Counted from the stretch's first letter, positions 55,807-64,000 are shown. The stretch is 64,000 nt of DNA from Stenotrophomonas sp. ESTM1D_MKCIP4_1 (GCF_003086895.1 NZ_CP026004.1:1400731-1464730), one strand, 5' to 3'. A program made the numbers and translations. The notes: generated by a model from the sequence alone, not told the origin.

Positions 55807-56304
55807 CTACGGATGCGTGGCGGTCCGGCGCGCGAACCAGGCATCCATGCTCAGCCGCCCGGCCCCGGTGAACAGCAGGGGCAGCAGCATCGCCATGAAC
55901 AGCACGGGCAGCTTGAAGTTGCCGAAGCCCTGGTCGCTGATCGCGTAGCCCATGGCCAGGTCGCCCAGCGATTGCCAGTGCATGGGCCAGTGCACCGCGT
56001 AGGTGGCAACCACCGTCAGCACCAGCAGGCTGGCCGCAGCGAACCGGGTGCCCAGGCCAAACAGCAGGCAGGCCGCGCCGACCAGCTCGAACCAGGTCGC
56101 CAACTGCCAGTTCACGCTGGCGGGCAGTACATCGAACGGAAACGGAAAGGCGCTCTGCAGGTCGCTGAACCAGTTTTCCCCCAGCAGCTTTTCGCGGCCG
56201 GACTCAAAGTATTCCCAGGCCAGCAGCACGCGCAGACCGAGGGGGGCCAGCCATGGGCCGCAGCGGTCCAGCTGGCCACGCACAGTGGCCAGGGTGTTCA
56301 TCAT
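55807..56304 (-). CDS. DoxX-family membrane protein of the bufferin operon
   Basis: The 165-residue protein has four hydrophobic segments. The segment with [20 protein letters not shown] and the motif [13 protein letters not shown] are DoxX-family features. It lies 24 bases after bufC on the same strand, so it is probably co-transcribed. DoxX proteins often accompany DUF692/DUF2063 gene pairs and may act in membrane redox or in handling the modified peptide; its function is unknown. Confidence 0.88.
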   Translation of the reverse strand: MMNTLATVRGQLDRCGPWLAPLGLRVLLAWEYFESGREKLLGENWFSDLQSAFPFPFDVLPASVNWQLATWFELVGAACLLFGLGTRFAAASLLVLTVVATYAVHWPMHWQSLGDLAMGYAISDQGFGNFKLPVLFMAMLLPLLFTGAGRLSMDAWFARRTATHP

Positions 56305-56328
56305 CAGGGTCGTCTCCTTGGAGGGGTA

Positions 56329-57084
56329 TCAGTCCGTTGCCGTCTGCGGGCCTATCACGCCGGCGTGCAGGAACTGCAGCAGCAGCTGGGCACCGGGTTC
56401 GGCCAATGCGCCGGCATCGAGGTGATGCAGGGCGGCCAGTTGCTGCAGGTAGTGCTGCCCGGTGGCGCCGGGGGTTTCGTCGATCAGGGTGAGCAGATGC
56501 ACGGCCAGCAGGCTGAGGTGGGCAAACCGGACCACGCCATCGGCGTCGCGGCGTACCAGCAGGCCCGTTGCCTCCGGTGGCGGTTCGGCAGGGCCGTCGT
56601 CGGCACCCAGGCGGTGGACCGGCCAGCGGTACAGCAACGGCCAGGCCAGGGGGGAGCCGCGCAGCGGTGCCTGCAGCGGGTCGGTGCCGGGTGCCGCTGG
56701 CAACGGCTCGGCCACGCGCTGGTAAAGCTCGGTTTCCACCCACTCGTAGTGGGCCAGTTCGGCCAGCGCAGGATGGGGCAGCGCCGGCTGTGCCTGCAGC
56801 CACTGCACGAACTCGCCGGCCACTTCCGTGAACAGCGGCGTACGTGCGCGGTGCCGGGCGAAGTACTCGCGCACCAGCCCGGTCCAGGCGGGTTCACCCA
56901 ACAGGCGTACGCAGACCGGGAAACCGTTGCCCAGCAACCCCAGCAGATTGTTGAACAACAGGCGCTGGTATACCGCCACCCGCCGCGGGTCCAGATCGGC
57001 AGGGGCGGGGACCTGCTGCGGGTCGCGCAGGTGCGCGGTGAAGGCGTGCTGCTGCCTGCGCAGGTGCGTGGGTGTGTCAGCCAT
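56329..57084 (-). CDS. bufC: DUF2063 partner protein (BufC/HvfC-like)
   Basis: The 251-residue protein begins [21 protein letters not shown] and carries the N-terminal DUF2063 block with [24 protein letters not shown] (read in two parts) and [11 protein letters not shown]. The family was annotated as DNA-binding, but it partners with DUF692 enzymes and probably recognises the precursor peptide. The ATG at 57082-57084 overlaps the bufB stop by eight bases. The frame open upstream was not used. The C-terminal half (from [11 protein letters not shown]) is less conserved. Confidence 0.9.
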   Translation of the reverse strand: MADTPTHLRRQQHAFTAHLRDPQQVPAPADLDPRRVAVYQRLLFNNLLGLLGNGFPVCVRLLGEPAWTGLVREYFARHRARTPLFTEVAGEFVQWLQAQPALPHPALAELAHYEWVETELYQRVAEPLPAAPGTDPLQAPLRGSPLAWPLLYRWPVHRLGADDGPAEPPPEATGLLVRRDADGVVRFAHLSLLAVHLLTLIDETPGATGQHYLQQLAALHHLDAGALAEPGAQLLLQFLHAGVIGPQTATD

Positions 57085-57952
57085 GGGCGACCCCGGGCGT
57101 GGTGGCCTGCAGGCGGCGGATGGTCTGCAGTTCGCCCTGCAGTTCGCGGTACGGCGGGAAGTTGAAGTCCCGTTCCAGCAGCGTCGGCCGCGGCCCCATG
57201 CGGGCATAGGTACGTTCCAGCAGCGCCCAGACCGGGTCGATCACGGGGCTGCCATGCGTATCGATCTTCAGGTCCGGGGCCTCGTCCAGATGGCCGGCCA
57301 CGTGCAGGCAGACGATGCGCTGGGCCGGCAGGCCTGCAATGAACGCGTCGGCGTCGTAGCCGTGGTTGCAGGCGTTGACGTAGACGTTGTTGACGTCCAG
57401 CAGCAGATCGCAGTCGGCTTCGGCCAGCACCGCGTTGGTGAACGCCAGTTCGTCCATCGCCGGTTGCGGCGCCAGGTAGTAGGACACGTTTTCCACGGCG
57501 ATGCGGCGGCCAAGCAGATCCTGCACGCGTGCGATGCGCAGGGCGGTATGGCGCACGGCCTCGTCGGTGAAGGGAATCGGCAGCAGGTCGTACAGCTGCC
57601 CCTCGTCGCTGCAGTAGCTCAGGTGTTCGCTGTACAGCGGCACGCGGTGACGATCGAGGAACTGGCCGATCTGCTGCAGCAGCCGCGTATCCAGCGGGGC
57701 ACTGCCGCCCAGCGACAGGGACAGCCCATGGCAGCTGAGAGGATGGCGGTGGGCCAACGCGTCGAGCGCTTCGCCGGCCAGGCCGCCGACGCCGATCCAG
57801 TTTTCCGGCGCGCATTCGAGGAAGTCGAAATCGCCGGCCGGTGCATCGCGCAGGTCCTGCAGCAGCGCCCGGCGCAGGCCCAGCCCCACGGCCGCCGCAG
57901 GCAGCGGCGACCGTGGAGAGACCGCGCTTGCGCGGACGTCAGTGCTTGCCAC
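57077..57952 (-). CDS. bufB: DUF692 multinuclear non-haem iron oxidase (BufB/HvfB-like)
   Basis: DUF692 (MNIO) enzymes use two or three iron atoms to change cysteine residues in ribosomal peptides; for EGKCG-type substrates the product described is a thiooxazole or oxazolone-thioamide-like group that binds copper. The protein has about 291 residues from a GTG at 57952, which lies inside the end of bufA, or 270 from a GTG at 57889. The TIM-barrel motifs [44 protein letters not shown] and VCLHVAGH carry the metal ligands. The long open frame upstream runs across bufA and is a shadow. Confidence 0.9.
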   Translation of the reverse strand: MASTDVRASAVSPRSPLPAAAVGLGLRRALLQDLRDAPAGDFDFLECAPENWIGVGGLAGEALDALAHRHPLSCHGLSLSLGGSAPLDTRLLQQIGQFLDRHRVPLYSEHLSYCSDEGQLYDLLPIPFTDEAVRHTALRIARVQDLLGRRIAVENVSYYLAPQPAMDELAFTNAVLAEADCDLLLDVNNVYVNACNHGYDADAFIAGLPAQRIVCLHVAGHLDEAPDLKIDTHGSPVIDPVWALLERTYARMGPRPTLLERDFNFPPYRELQGELQTIRRLQATTPGVAHG

Positions 57953-58307
57953 CGCACTTGCCTTCGCCGCACTTGCCTTCGGCCGCCTTGGCCTTGGCAC
58001 CGGCTGCGGCGCCGGTCTTGCCCTTGTCGGCGCCGCACTTGCCCTCGGCATGCTTGCCGTCAGCGCCGCACTTGCCCTCGGCCTTGCCCTTGTCGGCGCC
58101 GCATTTGCCTTCGGCATGCTTGCCCTTGTCGCCACCACACTTGCCCTCGGCGGCCTTGGCATCGCCCGCCTTGGCCGCCTGGCCGGCGACCAGGTAACCC
58201 TGGGCAAGGTCGGTCATGCTCAGGGCGGAGGCACTGGCCGTGACGCCCAGGCCTGCAGCCAATGCAGTGGCGGTCAGCAGGGACAGGGACTTGTTGGAAC
58301 TGCTCAT
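57939..58307 (-). CDS. bufA: Bufferin-type precursor peptide with six EGKCG motifs
   Basis: The 122-residue protein has an N-terminal Sec-type signal (about residues 8-29, ending ASA). A linker ([19 protein letters not shown]) follows, then a low-complexity Lys/Gly/Ala region with six EGKCG motifs; the Cys residues are at 57, 69, 80, 91, 113 and 118, and no other Cys occurs. By family knowledge these cysteines are modified by the neighbouring MNIO enzyme before export, giving a copper-binding peptide (HvfA, bufferin). AGGAG lies before the ATG at 58307. It is first in bufA-bufB-bufC-doxX. Confidence 0.9.
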   Translation of the reverse strand: MSSSNKSLSLLTATALAAGLGVTASASALSMTDLAQGYLVAGQAAKAGDAKAAEGKCGGDKGKHAEGKCGADKGKAEGKCGADGKHAEGKCGADKGKTGAAAGAKAKAAEGKCGEGKCGGKH

Positions 58308-58410
58308 CGGTCGTACTCCTTGGGTGGTGGGCGGGCGCCCGGGGTGAAACGATGGTGCAGTGATCCTACTCAAGGAATCCTCGCCGAGACCTCAAATTTC
58401 CGTGAGAATT

Positions 58411-58416
58411 GTTACA
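58411..58416 (-). promoter_or_regulatory. Possible -35 element (TGTAAC) for bufA
   Basis: On the minus strand TGTAAC lies about 104 bases before the bufA ATG. Genes of this type are often run by ECF sigma factors that use such boxes. I cannot identify a matching -10 element with confidence. Confidence 0.2.
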
Positions 58417-58440
58417 GACGTGAAGGGGGTGGCCAGTGCC

Positions 58441-58770
58441 CGGCATCCACGCATGGCGTGGATCTACAACGGTGCGCCGATGAATCGGATTCCCTTGGGA
58501 ATGGTTGCCGACGGGGAAGGGGCATGTGCCCGGCATCCACGCATGGCGTGGATCTACAACCGTGCGCTGGTGAATCGGATTCCCTTGGGAATGGTTGCCG
58601 ACGGGGAAGGGGCATGTGCCCGGCATCCACGCATGGCATGGATCTACAACCGTGCGCTGGTGAATCGGATTGCGGTGGGAATTGTTGCCGGCGGGGAAGG
58701 GACCGGTGCCCGGCATCCACGCGTGGCGTGGATCTACAACCGGCCCGGTAGATCCACGCCATGCGTGGAT
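58441..58770. repeat. Four 90-bp compound repeats upstream of bufA
   Basis: Units begin at 58441, 58531, 58621 and 58711, exactly 90 bp apart. Each holds ATCCACGCATGGCGTGGATC followed by a conserved stretch with GAATCGGATTCCCTTGGGAA and GGGGAAGGGGCATGTGCC. The last unit is cut short and joined to a direct GTAG copy at 58748-58770. No gene lies between 58308 and 58856; open frames here follow the repeat period. Confidence 0.92.
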
Positions 58771-58793
58771 GACGGCGCCTGTCACGCGCAAAC

Positions 58794-58824
58794 AAAAAAG
58801 GCCCCTCTCATGCCGACAGGGGCC
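58794..58824 (-). terminator. Terminator of the pst-phoU operon
   Basis: On the minus strand GGCCCCT, an 11-base loop, AGGGGCC is followed by T residues at 58799-58794. It starts 33 bases after the phoU stop. Confidence 0.8.
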
Positions 58825-58856
58825 TGCGGAGGCGTTTCCGCTGTTGCAGCGCAGTA

Positions 58857-59564
58857 TCAGACGTGATCGGTGCTCGACGTCTCGTCGCGCTTCTCGCGCG
58901 GCGGCAGCGGCTGCTCACCGTGCACCAGGAACCACACGTTCTCGGCGATGTTGGTGGCGTGGTCACCCACGCGCTCCAGGTTCTTGGCCATGAACAGCAG
59001 ATGGGTGCACGGGGTGATGTTGCGCGGGTCTTCCATCATGTAGGTCAGCAGCTCGCGGAACAGCGCGGTGTACTGCGCGTCCAGACGGGCATCGTCCTGG
59101 CGCAGGGCGATGGCGGCCTCGGCGTCGTTGTCGCGGTAGGCGGCGATGGCGCGGCGCACCTGCTGTGCGGCCAGGCGGCCGAGGGCGCGCAGGCCCTGGA
59201 TCTGCGGCAGCGGCGGCACCTTGCCCAGCGCGATGGAGCGCTTTGCCACGTTGGCGGCGTAATCGCCGATGCGTTCGATGTCGGCCGGAATGCGCAGGCC
59301 GGCCAGGATCTCGCGCAGGTCGCGGGCCATCGGGCCACGCAGGGCCAGGCGCATCACGTCGTGGCTGATCTGCTGTTCCAGCTGGTCGATGGCTTCATCG
59401 TTGGCGATGATGCGGTGGGCGGCGTTCTCGTCGCGCTTCTCGATGACGTCCATCGACGCCTCCAGCTGGGCGACGGCCATCTCGCCCATGCGCACGATTT
59501 CAGCCACCAGCCGCTGCTGCTCTTCGTCGTAGCTCTTGACGATGTGGTCGTTGGGAAGATTCAT
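58857..59564 (-). CDS. phoU: Phosphate signalling regulator PhoU
   Basis: PhoU ties the Pst transporter to the PhoR/PhoB system and limits phosphate uptake. The 235-residue protein consists of two three-helix PhoU repeats, with the metal-binding motifs ERIGDYAANVAK and ERVGDHATNIAE at equal places in each repeat. The ATG at 59562-59564 is the family start; the open frame upstream is a shadow in pstB and the gap. It is the last gene of the pst operon and ends at a terminator. Confidence 0.96.
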   Translation of the reverse strand: MNLPNDHIVKSYDEEQQRLVAEIVRMGEMAVAQLEASMDVIEKRDENAAHRIIANDEAIDQLEQQISHDVMRLALRGPMARDLREILAGLRIPADIERIGDYAANVAKRSIALGKVPPLPQIQGLRALGRLAAQQVRRAIAAYRDNDAEAAIALRQDDARLDAQYTALFRELLTYMMEDPRNITPCTHLLFMAKNLERVGDHATNIAENVWFLVHGEQPLPPREKRDETSSTDHV

Positions 59565-59578
59565 GGTCTGCAATCCGG

Positions 59579-59602
59579 GTAGAGCCAGGCCACGCCTGGC
59601 TG
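59579..59602. repeat. SMAG-type palindrome between pstB and phoU
   Basis: GTAGAGCCAGGCCACGCCTG plus the end of its right arm lie in the 65-bp gap inside the pst operon. It may lower phoU levels or stabilise the upstream RNA. Confidence 0.65.
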
Positions 59603-59629
59603 GAACATGTGGCGAGGGGACAACAACGA

Positions 59630-60487
59630 TCAGCCGAAACGACCGGTGATGTAGTCCTCGGTCTGCCGCTGCGAGGGCTGCGAGAAGATCACTTCGGTAC
59701 GGTCGTGTTCGATCAGGTCGCCCAGGTACATGAAGGCGGTGTAGTCGGACACGCGCGCGGCCTGCTGCATGTTGTGGGTGACGATGACGATGGTGTACTC
59801 GTGCTTGAGTTCTTCCACCAGCTGCTCGATGCGGCTGGTCGAGATCGGGTCCAGTGCCGAGGTCGGCTCGTCCAGCAGCAGCACCGACGGGCGCAGGGCC
59901 ACGGCACGGGCGATGCACAGACGCTGCTGCTGGCCACCGGACAGGCCCAGCGCGCTCTGGTTGAGCTTGTCCTTCACTTCGTCCCACAGCGCGCCCTGGC
60001 GCAGCGCCTGCTCGACGCGGTCGGCCATGTCGGCCTTGCTCAGCTTTTCATGGTGGCGGATGCCGTAAGCCACGTTCTCGAAGATGGTCATCGGGAACGG
60101 CACCGGCTTCTGGAACACCATGCCGACCTTGCTGCGCAGGCGGTTCATCGGGTACTTCGGCGAGAGGATGTTCTCGCCATCCAGCAGCACCTCACCACGC
60201 GCTTCCAGCTTCGGGTACAGCGCATAGATGCGGTTGAAGATGCGCAGGAGGGTCGACTTGCCGCAACCGGAGGGACCGATCAGCGCGGTCACGCGCTTTT
60301 CCGGAATTTCCAGGTTGATGCCCTTCAGGGCGTGGAACTTGTCATAGTAGAAGTCCAGACCACGCGCGGCCAGCTTGACCGGCGACGGCGCGTGCAGGTT
60401 CTCGTGCGAGGCCGGCACCGCGATGCGCTGCATGGGCACGGCGTTGGAGAGGTCGTTCATGGCGTTATCCACGGAAAGGTCAGTCAT
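59630..60487 (-). CDS. pstB: Phosphate ABC transporter ATP-binding protein
   Basis: PstB is the ATPase of the high-affinity phosphate importer. The product (285 residues from the ATG at 60487) has Walker [10 protein letters not shown], the Q-loop FQKPVPFPM, signature [14 protein letters not shown] and Walker [13 protein letters not shown], with the His switch [14 protein letters not shown]. The start codon overlaps the pstA end by eight bases; a start 14 codons later (MNDLS) is possible because the first 30 residues are not conserved. Confidence 0.96.
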   Translation of the reverse strand: MTDLSVDNAMNDLSNAVPMQRIAVPASHENLHAPSPVKLAARGLDFYYDKFHALKGINLEIPEKRVTALIGPSGCGKSTLLRIFNRIYALYPKLEARGEVLLDGENILSPKYPMNRLRSKVGMVFQKPVPFPMTIFENVAYGIRHHEKLSKADMADRVEQALRQGALWDEVKDKLNQSALGLSGGQQQRLCIARAVALRPSVLLLDEPTSALDPISTSRIEQLVEELKHEYTIVIVTHNMQQAARVSDYTAFMYLGDLIEHDRTEVIFSQPSQRQTEDYITGRFG

Positions 60488-61343
60488 GGGAGATACGGTT
60501 GCGCAGCAGGATGCCGCGGGCAGCAAGGCTGACCAGCAACACGAAGACAGTCAGCACCAGGGCACCGGCCCAGGCCAGCACCTGCCAGGATTCATACGGG
60601 CTGCCGGCGAACTGGTTCATCACCACCGGCACCGAAGCCATCGGCTGGAAGATGTTGTTGTTCCAGTACTGGTTGCCGAACGCGGTGAACAGCAGCGGGG
60701 CGGTCTCGCCGGAAATGCGGGCCAGGGCCAGCAGGATGCCGGTGATGATGCCGGCCGAGGCGCTGCGGTACAGCACCTGCACGATCACCTTCCACTGCGG
60801 TATGCCCAGCGACAGGGCGGCTTCGCGCATCTGCGAAGGCACCAGGCGCAGCATCTCGTCAGTGGTGCGTACCACCACCGGCAGCACGATGAAGGCCAGC
60901 GACAGCGCACCGGCGAAGGCGGAGAAGTTGCCGCCGGTCTGCATCACGTACAGCGTGTAGACGAACAGGCCCAGCACGATGGACGGTGCCGACAGCAGGA
61001 TGTCGTTGACGAAGCGGACCACGGTGCCGGCCTTGCGGGCGTTGCCGTACTCGGCCAGCCAGGTACCGGCCAGCACGCCCAGCGGGGTGCCGATGCCGAT
61101 TGCCAGCGCACACATCACCGCGCTGCCGAAGAAGGCATTGGCCAGGCCACCTTCCTGCATCGGCGGCGGCGTCATCTTGGTGAAGAGATCCAGGTTGATG
61201 CCGGCCAGGCCCTTGGAGGCCAGGGTGAACAGGATCCAGCCCAGGAAGAACAGACCGAACAGGGCGGTGGCGCAGGACAGCGCAATGGCGATGACGTTGC
61301 CGATGCGGCGGCGCAGGTACAGGGAGTCAGCGGTGGTGGACAT
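60480..61343 (-). CDS. pstA: Phosphate ABC transporter permease PstA
   Basis: The 287-residue inner-membrane protein has about six hydrophobic segments and the permease loop [22 protein letters not shown] (read in two parts), which contacts PstB. It begins [12 protein letters not shown] and overlaps pstC by one base (TGATG). It forms the channel with PstC. Confidence 0.95.
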   Translation of the reverse strand: MSTTADSLYLRRRIGNVIAIALSCATALFGLFFLGWILFTLASKGLAGINLDLFTKMTPPPMQEGGLANAFFGSAVMCALAIGIGTPLGVLAGTWLAEYGNARKAGTVVRFVNDILLSAPSIVLGLFVYTLYVMQTGGNFSAFAGALSLAFIVLPVVVRTTDEMLRLVPSQMREAALSLGIPQWKVIVQVLYRSASAGIITGILLALARISGETAPLLFTAFGNQYWNNNIFQPMASVPVVMNQFAGSPYESWQVLAWAGALVLTVFVLLVSLAARGILLRNRISHD

Positions 61344-62311
61344 CAGTTGCCCTCCTTGCGGGACAGGCGCATCAGCATCAGGCGGGCGATGGCCAGCACG
61401 ACGAAGGTGACGATGAACAGGACGAAGCCAAGCAGCAGCAGCGCCGAGCGGTAGGTTTCAGTGGCTTCGCCGAAATCGTTGGCGATCAGCGCGGCGATGG
61501 TGGTGCCCGGTTCCAGCAGCGAGGGCGACAGGCGCACGCTGTTGCCGATCACGAAGGCCACGGCCATCGTTTCGCCCAGTGCACGGCCGAGGCCGAGGAA
61601 GACGCCGCCGATGACGGCCGAGCGGGTGTAGGGAAGGACGATGTCCCAGCTCACTTCCCACTTGGTGGAACCCAGCGCGTAGGCCGATTCCTTCAGGCGG
61701 GTCGGCACGGTCAGGAACACTTCGCGCATCACCGAGGAAATGAACGGGATGACCATGATGGCCAGCACGAAGCCGGCGGTGAGCATGCCGATGCCCAGCG
61801 GCGGGCCCTGGAACATCGGCCCGATGATCGGCCATTCGCCCAGGGTTTCGTTGAGGAACGGGGTGACGTACTCGGTCATCACCGGCACCAGCACGAACAG
61901 GCCCCACATGCCGTAGATGATCGAGGGAATGCCGGCCAGCAGTTCGATGGCGGTACCGACCGGGCCACGCAGCCAGCGCGGCGCGACTTCGGTGAGGAAG
62001 AAGGCGATGCCGAAGCTGACCGGCACGGCGATGACCATCGCGATGAACGCGGTGACCAGGGTGCCGTAGATCGGGGCCAAGGCGCCGAACTTGTTCTCGA
62101 CCGGATTCCAGTCGGAGGAGAAGAAGAAGCTCAGGCCCTGCATCTGCAGGGCATGGCGGCCGCCCCACAGCATGGACAGCGCGGCGCAGGCCAGGGCGAT
62201 CAGGACGAAGATGACGGTGCCGACCAGCACCCATCGGAACAGTTTGTCGTTGCGGGCATCACGCGCATCGCGCGTGGACGGGGCGGCTACAGGCTGGGCG
62301 ATGGCATTCAT
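61343..62311 (-). CDS. pstC: Phosphate ABC transporter permease PstC
   Basis: The 322-residue permease has about six hydrophobic segments, the PstC-type periplasmic region after the first segment, and the coupling motif KESAYALGSTKWEVSWDIVLP. The N terminus (MNAIAQPVAAPSTRDARD) is a hydrophilic extension. It follows pstS by 79 bp that contain a strong hairpin, then runs into pstA. Confidence 0.95.
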   Translation of the reverse strand: MNAIAQPVAAPSTRDARDARNDKLFRWVLVGTVIFVLIALACAALSMLWGGRHALQMQGLSFFFSSDWNPVENKFGALAPIYGTLVTAFIAMVIAVPVSFGIAFFLTEVAPRWLRGPVGTAIELLAGIPSIIYGMWGLFVLVPVMTEYVTPFLNETLGEWPIIGPMFQGPPLGIGMLTAGFVLAIMVIPFISSVMREVFLTVPTRLKESAYALGSTKWEVSWDIVLPYTRSAVIGGVFLGLGRALGETMAVAFVIGNSVRLSPSLLEPGTTIAALIANDFGEATETYRSALLLLGFVLFIVTFVVLAIARLMLMRLSRKEGN

Positions 62312-62354
62312 GGGGACGGCAGGGCCAGGAAAGGGGGCGGCACGACGTGGAAGT

Positions 62355-62383
62355 GACGGTGCCCGCGCGGGGCGGGCACCGTC
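62355..62383 (-). other. Strong hairpin between pstS and pstC
   Basis: GACGGTGCCCGC and GCGGGCACCGTC pair perfectly over 12 bp around a five-base loop. It starts seven bases after the pstS stop and has no T-run. Such structures after a binding-protein gene commonly protect its mRNA and raise its level relative to the permease genes. Confidence 0.65.
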
Positions 62384-62390
62384 GGGTCCA

Positions 62391-63476
62391 TCACTTCAGC
62401 TCGGTGCCCCAGTAGGCCTCGATCTGCTTGGTCAGCTCGGCCGGCAGCGGCACGTAGTGCAGCTCGTTGGCCTGGGCCTGGCCGTTCTCGAAGGCCCATT
62501 TGAAGAAGGCCAGGGTGTCCTGGTTGCGCTTGGCGTCCTTCGGCTGCTTCTGCATCAGCATGAAGTTGGTGGCGGTGATCGGCCACGCCTGCTCGCCCGG
62601 GGCATTGGTGATGACCAGGTTGAAGTCCTTGGCGCTGGCCCAGTCGGCGCTGGCAGCCGCTGCGGCGAAGGTCTCGGCGCTCGGCTGCACCCAGGTGCCG
62701 GCGGCGTTCTGCAGGGCGGTGTAGGGCATGGCGTTCTGCAGGGCGTAGGCCAGTTCGACGTAGCCGATGGAACCCTTGATCTGCTTCACGTAGGAGGCAA
62801 CGCCTTCATTGCCCTTGCCACCGACGCCGTCCGGCCACTGCACCGAGGTGCCTTCGCCGACCTTGGTCTTCCACTCCGGGCTGACCTTGGACAGGTAGTT
62901 GGAGAAGTTGAAGGTGGTGCCCGAACCGTCCGAACGGTGGACGATGGTGATCTTGCCGTCCGGCAGGGTCACGCCCGGGTTGGCGGCAGCGATGGCCGGG
63001 TCGTTCCAGGTCTTGACCTTGCCCAGGAAGATGTCGGCCAGCAGGGCGCCGGTCAGGCGCAGCTTGCCGGCTTCCAGGCCTTCGATGTTGACGACCGGGA
63101 CCACGCCGCCGATGGCCGACGGGAACTGGGCCAGGCCGGCCTGGGCCAGCTCGTCGCTGCTCAGGGGCTTGTCCGAGGAACCGAAATCAACGGTGCCGGC
63201 CTTGATCTGGGCGATACCGCCGCCTGAACCGATCGACTGGTAGTTGATCTTGGCGCCGGTGGCGGTGTTGTAGTCGGCCGACCACTTGGACACCAGCGGG
63301 AAGATGAAGGACGCGCCTGCGCCGGAAACCTCAGCGGTCACCTTGTCGCCGGCAGCGGCCGGGGCAGCAGCGTCGGCAGCCGGCTGCTGCGCGGCCTGCT
63401 TGTCGCCACCGCAGGCCGACAGGCCCAGGGCGATGGCCAGGGAAAGGGCGGCGAGGCCGGCCGAGTGCAGTTTCAT
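62391..63476 (-). CDS. pstS: Phosphate-binding protein PstS
   Basis: PstS captures phosphate in the periplasm. The 361-residue protein has a signal ending LGLSAC, which may be a lipoprotein signal with Cys as lipid anchor, then an Ala/Pro-rich linker. The phosphate-binding motifs follow: GAGASFIFPL, SIGSGGGIAQIKAGTVDFGSSD (read in two parts) and HRSDGSGTT. The ATG at 63474-63476 is preferred over an upstream GTG. A second pstS-like gene lies 360 bp upstream on the same strand, and a Pho-box-like site lies between them. Confidence 0.96.
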   Translation of the reverse strand: MKLHSAGLAALSLAIALGLSACGGDKQAAQQPAADAAAPAAAGDKVTAEVSGAGASFIFPLVSKWSADYNTATGAKINYQSIGSGGGIAQIKAGTVDFGSSDKPLSSDELAQAGLAQFPSAIGGVVPVVNIEGLEAGKLRLTGALLADIFLGKVKTWNDPAIAAANPGVTLPDGKITIVHRSDGSGTTFNFSNYLSKVSPEWKTKVGEGTSVQWPDGVGGKGNEGVASYVKQIKGSIGYVELAYALQNAMPYTALQNAAGTWVQPSAETFAAAAASADWASAKDFNLVITNAPGEQAWPITATNFMLMQKQPKDAKRNQDTLAFFKWAFENGQAQANELHYVPLPAELTKQIEAYWGTELK

Positions 63477-63538
63477 GGTCACTCCATAGCGGGGAAGAGC
63501 CGACGTCGTCGGCGGATGCGGCTATGAAATGATGTTTT

Positions 63539-63566
63539 TGTTACAGCCGTATGACGCCCATGACAG
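63539..63566 (-). promoter_or_regulatory. Pho-box-like repeats upstream of pstS
   Basis: On the minus strand the segment reads CTGTCATGGGCGTCATACGG then CTGTAACA. CTGTCAT, GCGTCAT and CTGTAAC are PhoB half-sites by kind; the last two have the usual 11-bp spacing. It lies 63-90 bases before the pstS ATG. PhoB control is inferred. Confidence 0.5.
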
Positions 63567-63670
63567 AGGTGTCGGACATCACGTTCTGACAAGGCTTTCA
63601 CGGGGTCTGCGACCCTGCCGGCGCGGGCGTGGAACGCCGCAGATGCGCGGATTGAGGGCGTCGCGCCCTT

Positions 63671-63725
63671 GTAGAGTCGAGCTTGCTCGACTGAACGCGC
63701 TGCAGTCGAGCAAGCTCGACGCTAC
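63671..63725. repeat. Inverted pair of SMAG-type palindromes
   Basis: GTAGAGTCGAGCTTGCTCGA and its complement (ending CGCTAC) flank 14 bases. The arms match the pair near 38550. It lies between the two pstS genes, a gap of 359 bp (63477-63835) with no gene. Confidence 0.85.
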
Positions 63726-63740
63726 GTGACCGGCCCCCCA

Positions 63741-63777
63741 AACAAGAAAGGCGCCGGACCCGAAGGTCCAGCGCCCG
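63741..63777 (-). terminator. Terminator of the upstream pstS-like gene
   Basis: On the minus strand GGCGCTGGACC, loop TTCG, GGTCCGGCGCC with one mismatch is followed by TTTCTTGTTT. It starts about 60 bases after the stop of the partial gene. A second GC hairpin (GGGCGGCGGG/CCCGCCGCCC) lies closer to that stop. Confidence 0.65.
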
Positions 63778-63835
63778 TTGGGGCGGCGGGGGAGAGAGGA
63801 CCCGCCGCCCCCGTTCCTGCGGGGGAACGCCTTGC

Positions 63836-64000
63836 TCAGTACTTCAGGTTCTGGGTCCAGTAGGTCTCGATCTGCTTGACCAGGCTGTCCGGCAGCGGCA
63901 CGTAGTCCAGCTGCTTGGCCTGCGCATCGCCGTTCTTGTAGATCCAGCGGAAGAATTCCTGGGTCGACTTGGCGCCGGCCACGTTCTTCGGCTGCTTGCG
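63836..64000 (-). CDS. Second PstS-like phosphate-binding protein, C-terminal part only
   Basis: The window ends inside this gene; only the last 54 codons are visible, ending NLKY-stop at 63836. The tail (RWIYKNGDAQAKQLDYVPLP, then SLVKQIETYW) aligns closely with the end of the adjacent PstS (FENGQAQANELHYVPLP, TKQIEAYWG), so it is a tandem paralogue. Length, signal and intactness cannot be judged. Confidence 0.85.
   Translation of the reverse strand, partial: RKQPKNVAGAKSTQEFFRWIYKNGDAQAKQLDYVPLPDSLVKQIETYWTQNLKY

Noticed and set aside
58360..58866. A 168-codon plus-strand ORF and its minus-strand mirrors
   Set aside because: Their sequence repeats every 30 residues with the 90-bp units and has no independent start signal or family features.

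Overview
The window looks like a chromosomal segment of Stenotrophomonas, most probably S. maltophilia. Evidence: about two-thirds GC, GTAG-led palindromic repeats of the SMAG type in many intergenic spaces, and two efflux operons laid out like the species' EmrCABsm (with its MarR repressor) and MacABCsm (with a divergent two-component system). No prophage, insertion sequence, integron or CRISPR array is seen. Nearly all genes are core genes. The accessory content is one archaic chaperone-usher pilus locus, a metal-buffering modified-peptide operon and dense repeats.

Layout. 1-9030 (minus): the envelope and translation cluster rpsB-tsf, an inserted HDOD-GGDEF gene, then pyrH-frr-uppS-cdsA-dxr-rseP (rseP is cut by the window edge). 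9250-14981 (minus): a Csu-like archaic pilus operon (pilin, chaperone, usher, two-domain tip protein, a tiny secreted protein, second chaperone), sitting between rpsB and map, which are neighbours in E. coli. 15222-24723 (plus): map-glnD-dapD-arsC-like-dapE, then asnB behind what looks like a complete Asn-codon ribosome-mediated attenuator, then a cation/proton antiporter. 24924-31603: a penicillin-acylase-family amidase, bacterioferritin, a repeat cluster, parC and an AraC-type regulator. 31748-36459: emrR-emrC-emrA-emrB. 36625-43088: three tRNA-Leu(CAG) genes, a LysR/TauE pair, rnr, a GFA-family protein and rlmB. 43624-50600: macABC divergent from macRS. 50895-53918: a large propeller-sensor diguanylate cyclase, followed by a 16-copy 35-bp array. 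54570-58307 (minus): rnt, an RcnB-like protein and bufA-bufB-bufC-doxX. 58857-64000 (minus): pstS-pstC-pstA-pstB-phoU preceded by a second pstS (partial).

How the genes fit together. Translation and envelope synthesis genes, lysine/peptidoglycan precursor genes (dapD, dapE) and nitrogen control (glnD, asnB) form the housekeeping backbone. Two complete tripartite pumps, each with its own outer-membrane channel and regulator, lie within 19 kb. The pst-phoU genes handle phosphate uptake behind a Pho-box-like site. The buf operon would make a secreted peptide with six EGKCG motifs, each a candidate for cysteine modification by the DUF692 enzyme.

The most interesting observations are the asnB attenuator, with an Asn-rich leader peptide that may be leaderless; the six-EGKCG bufferin operon; and a family of intergenic hairpins whose inner arms differ between copies yet stay paired.
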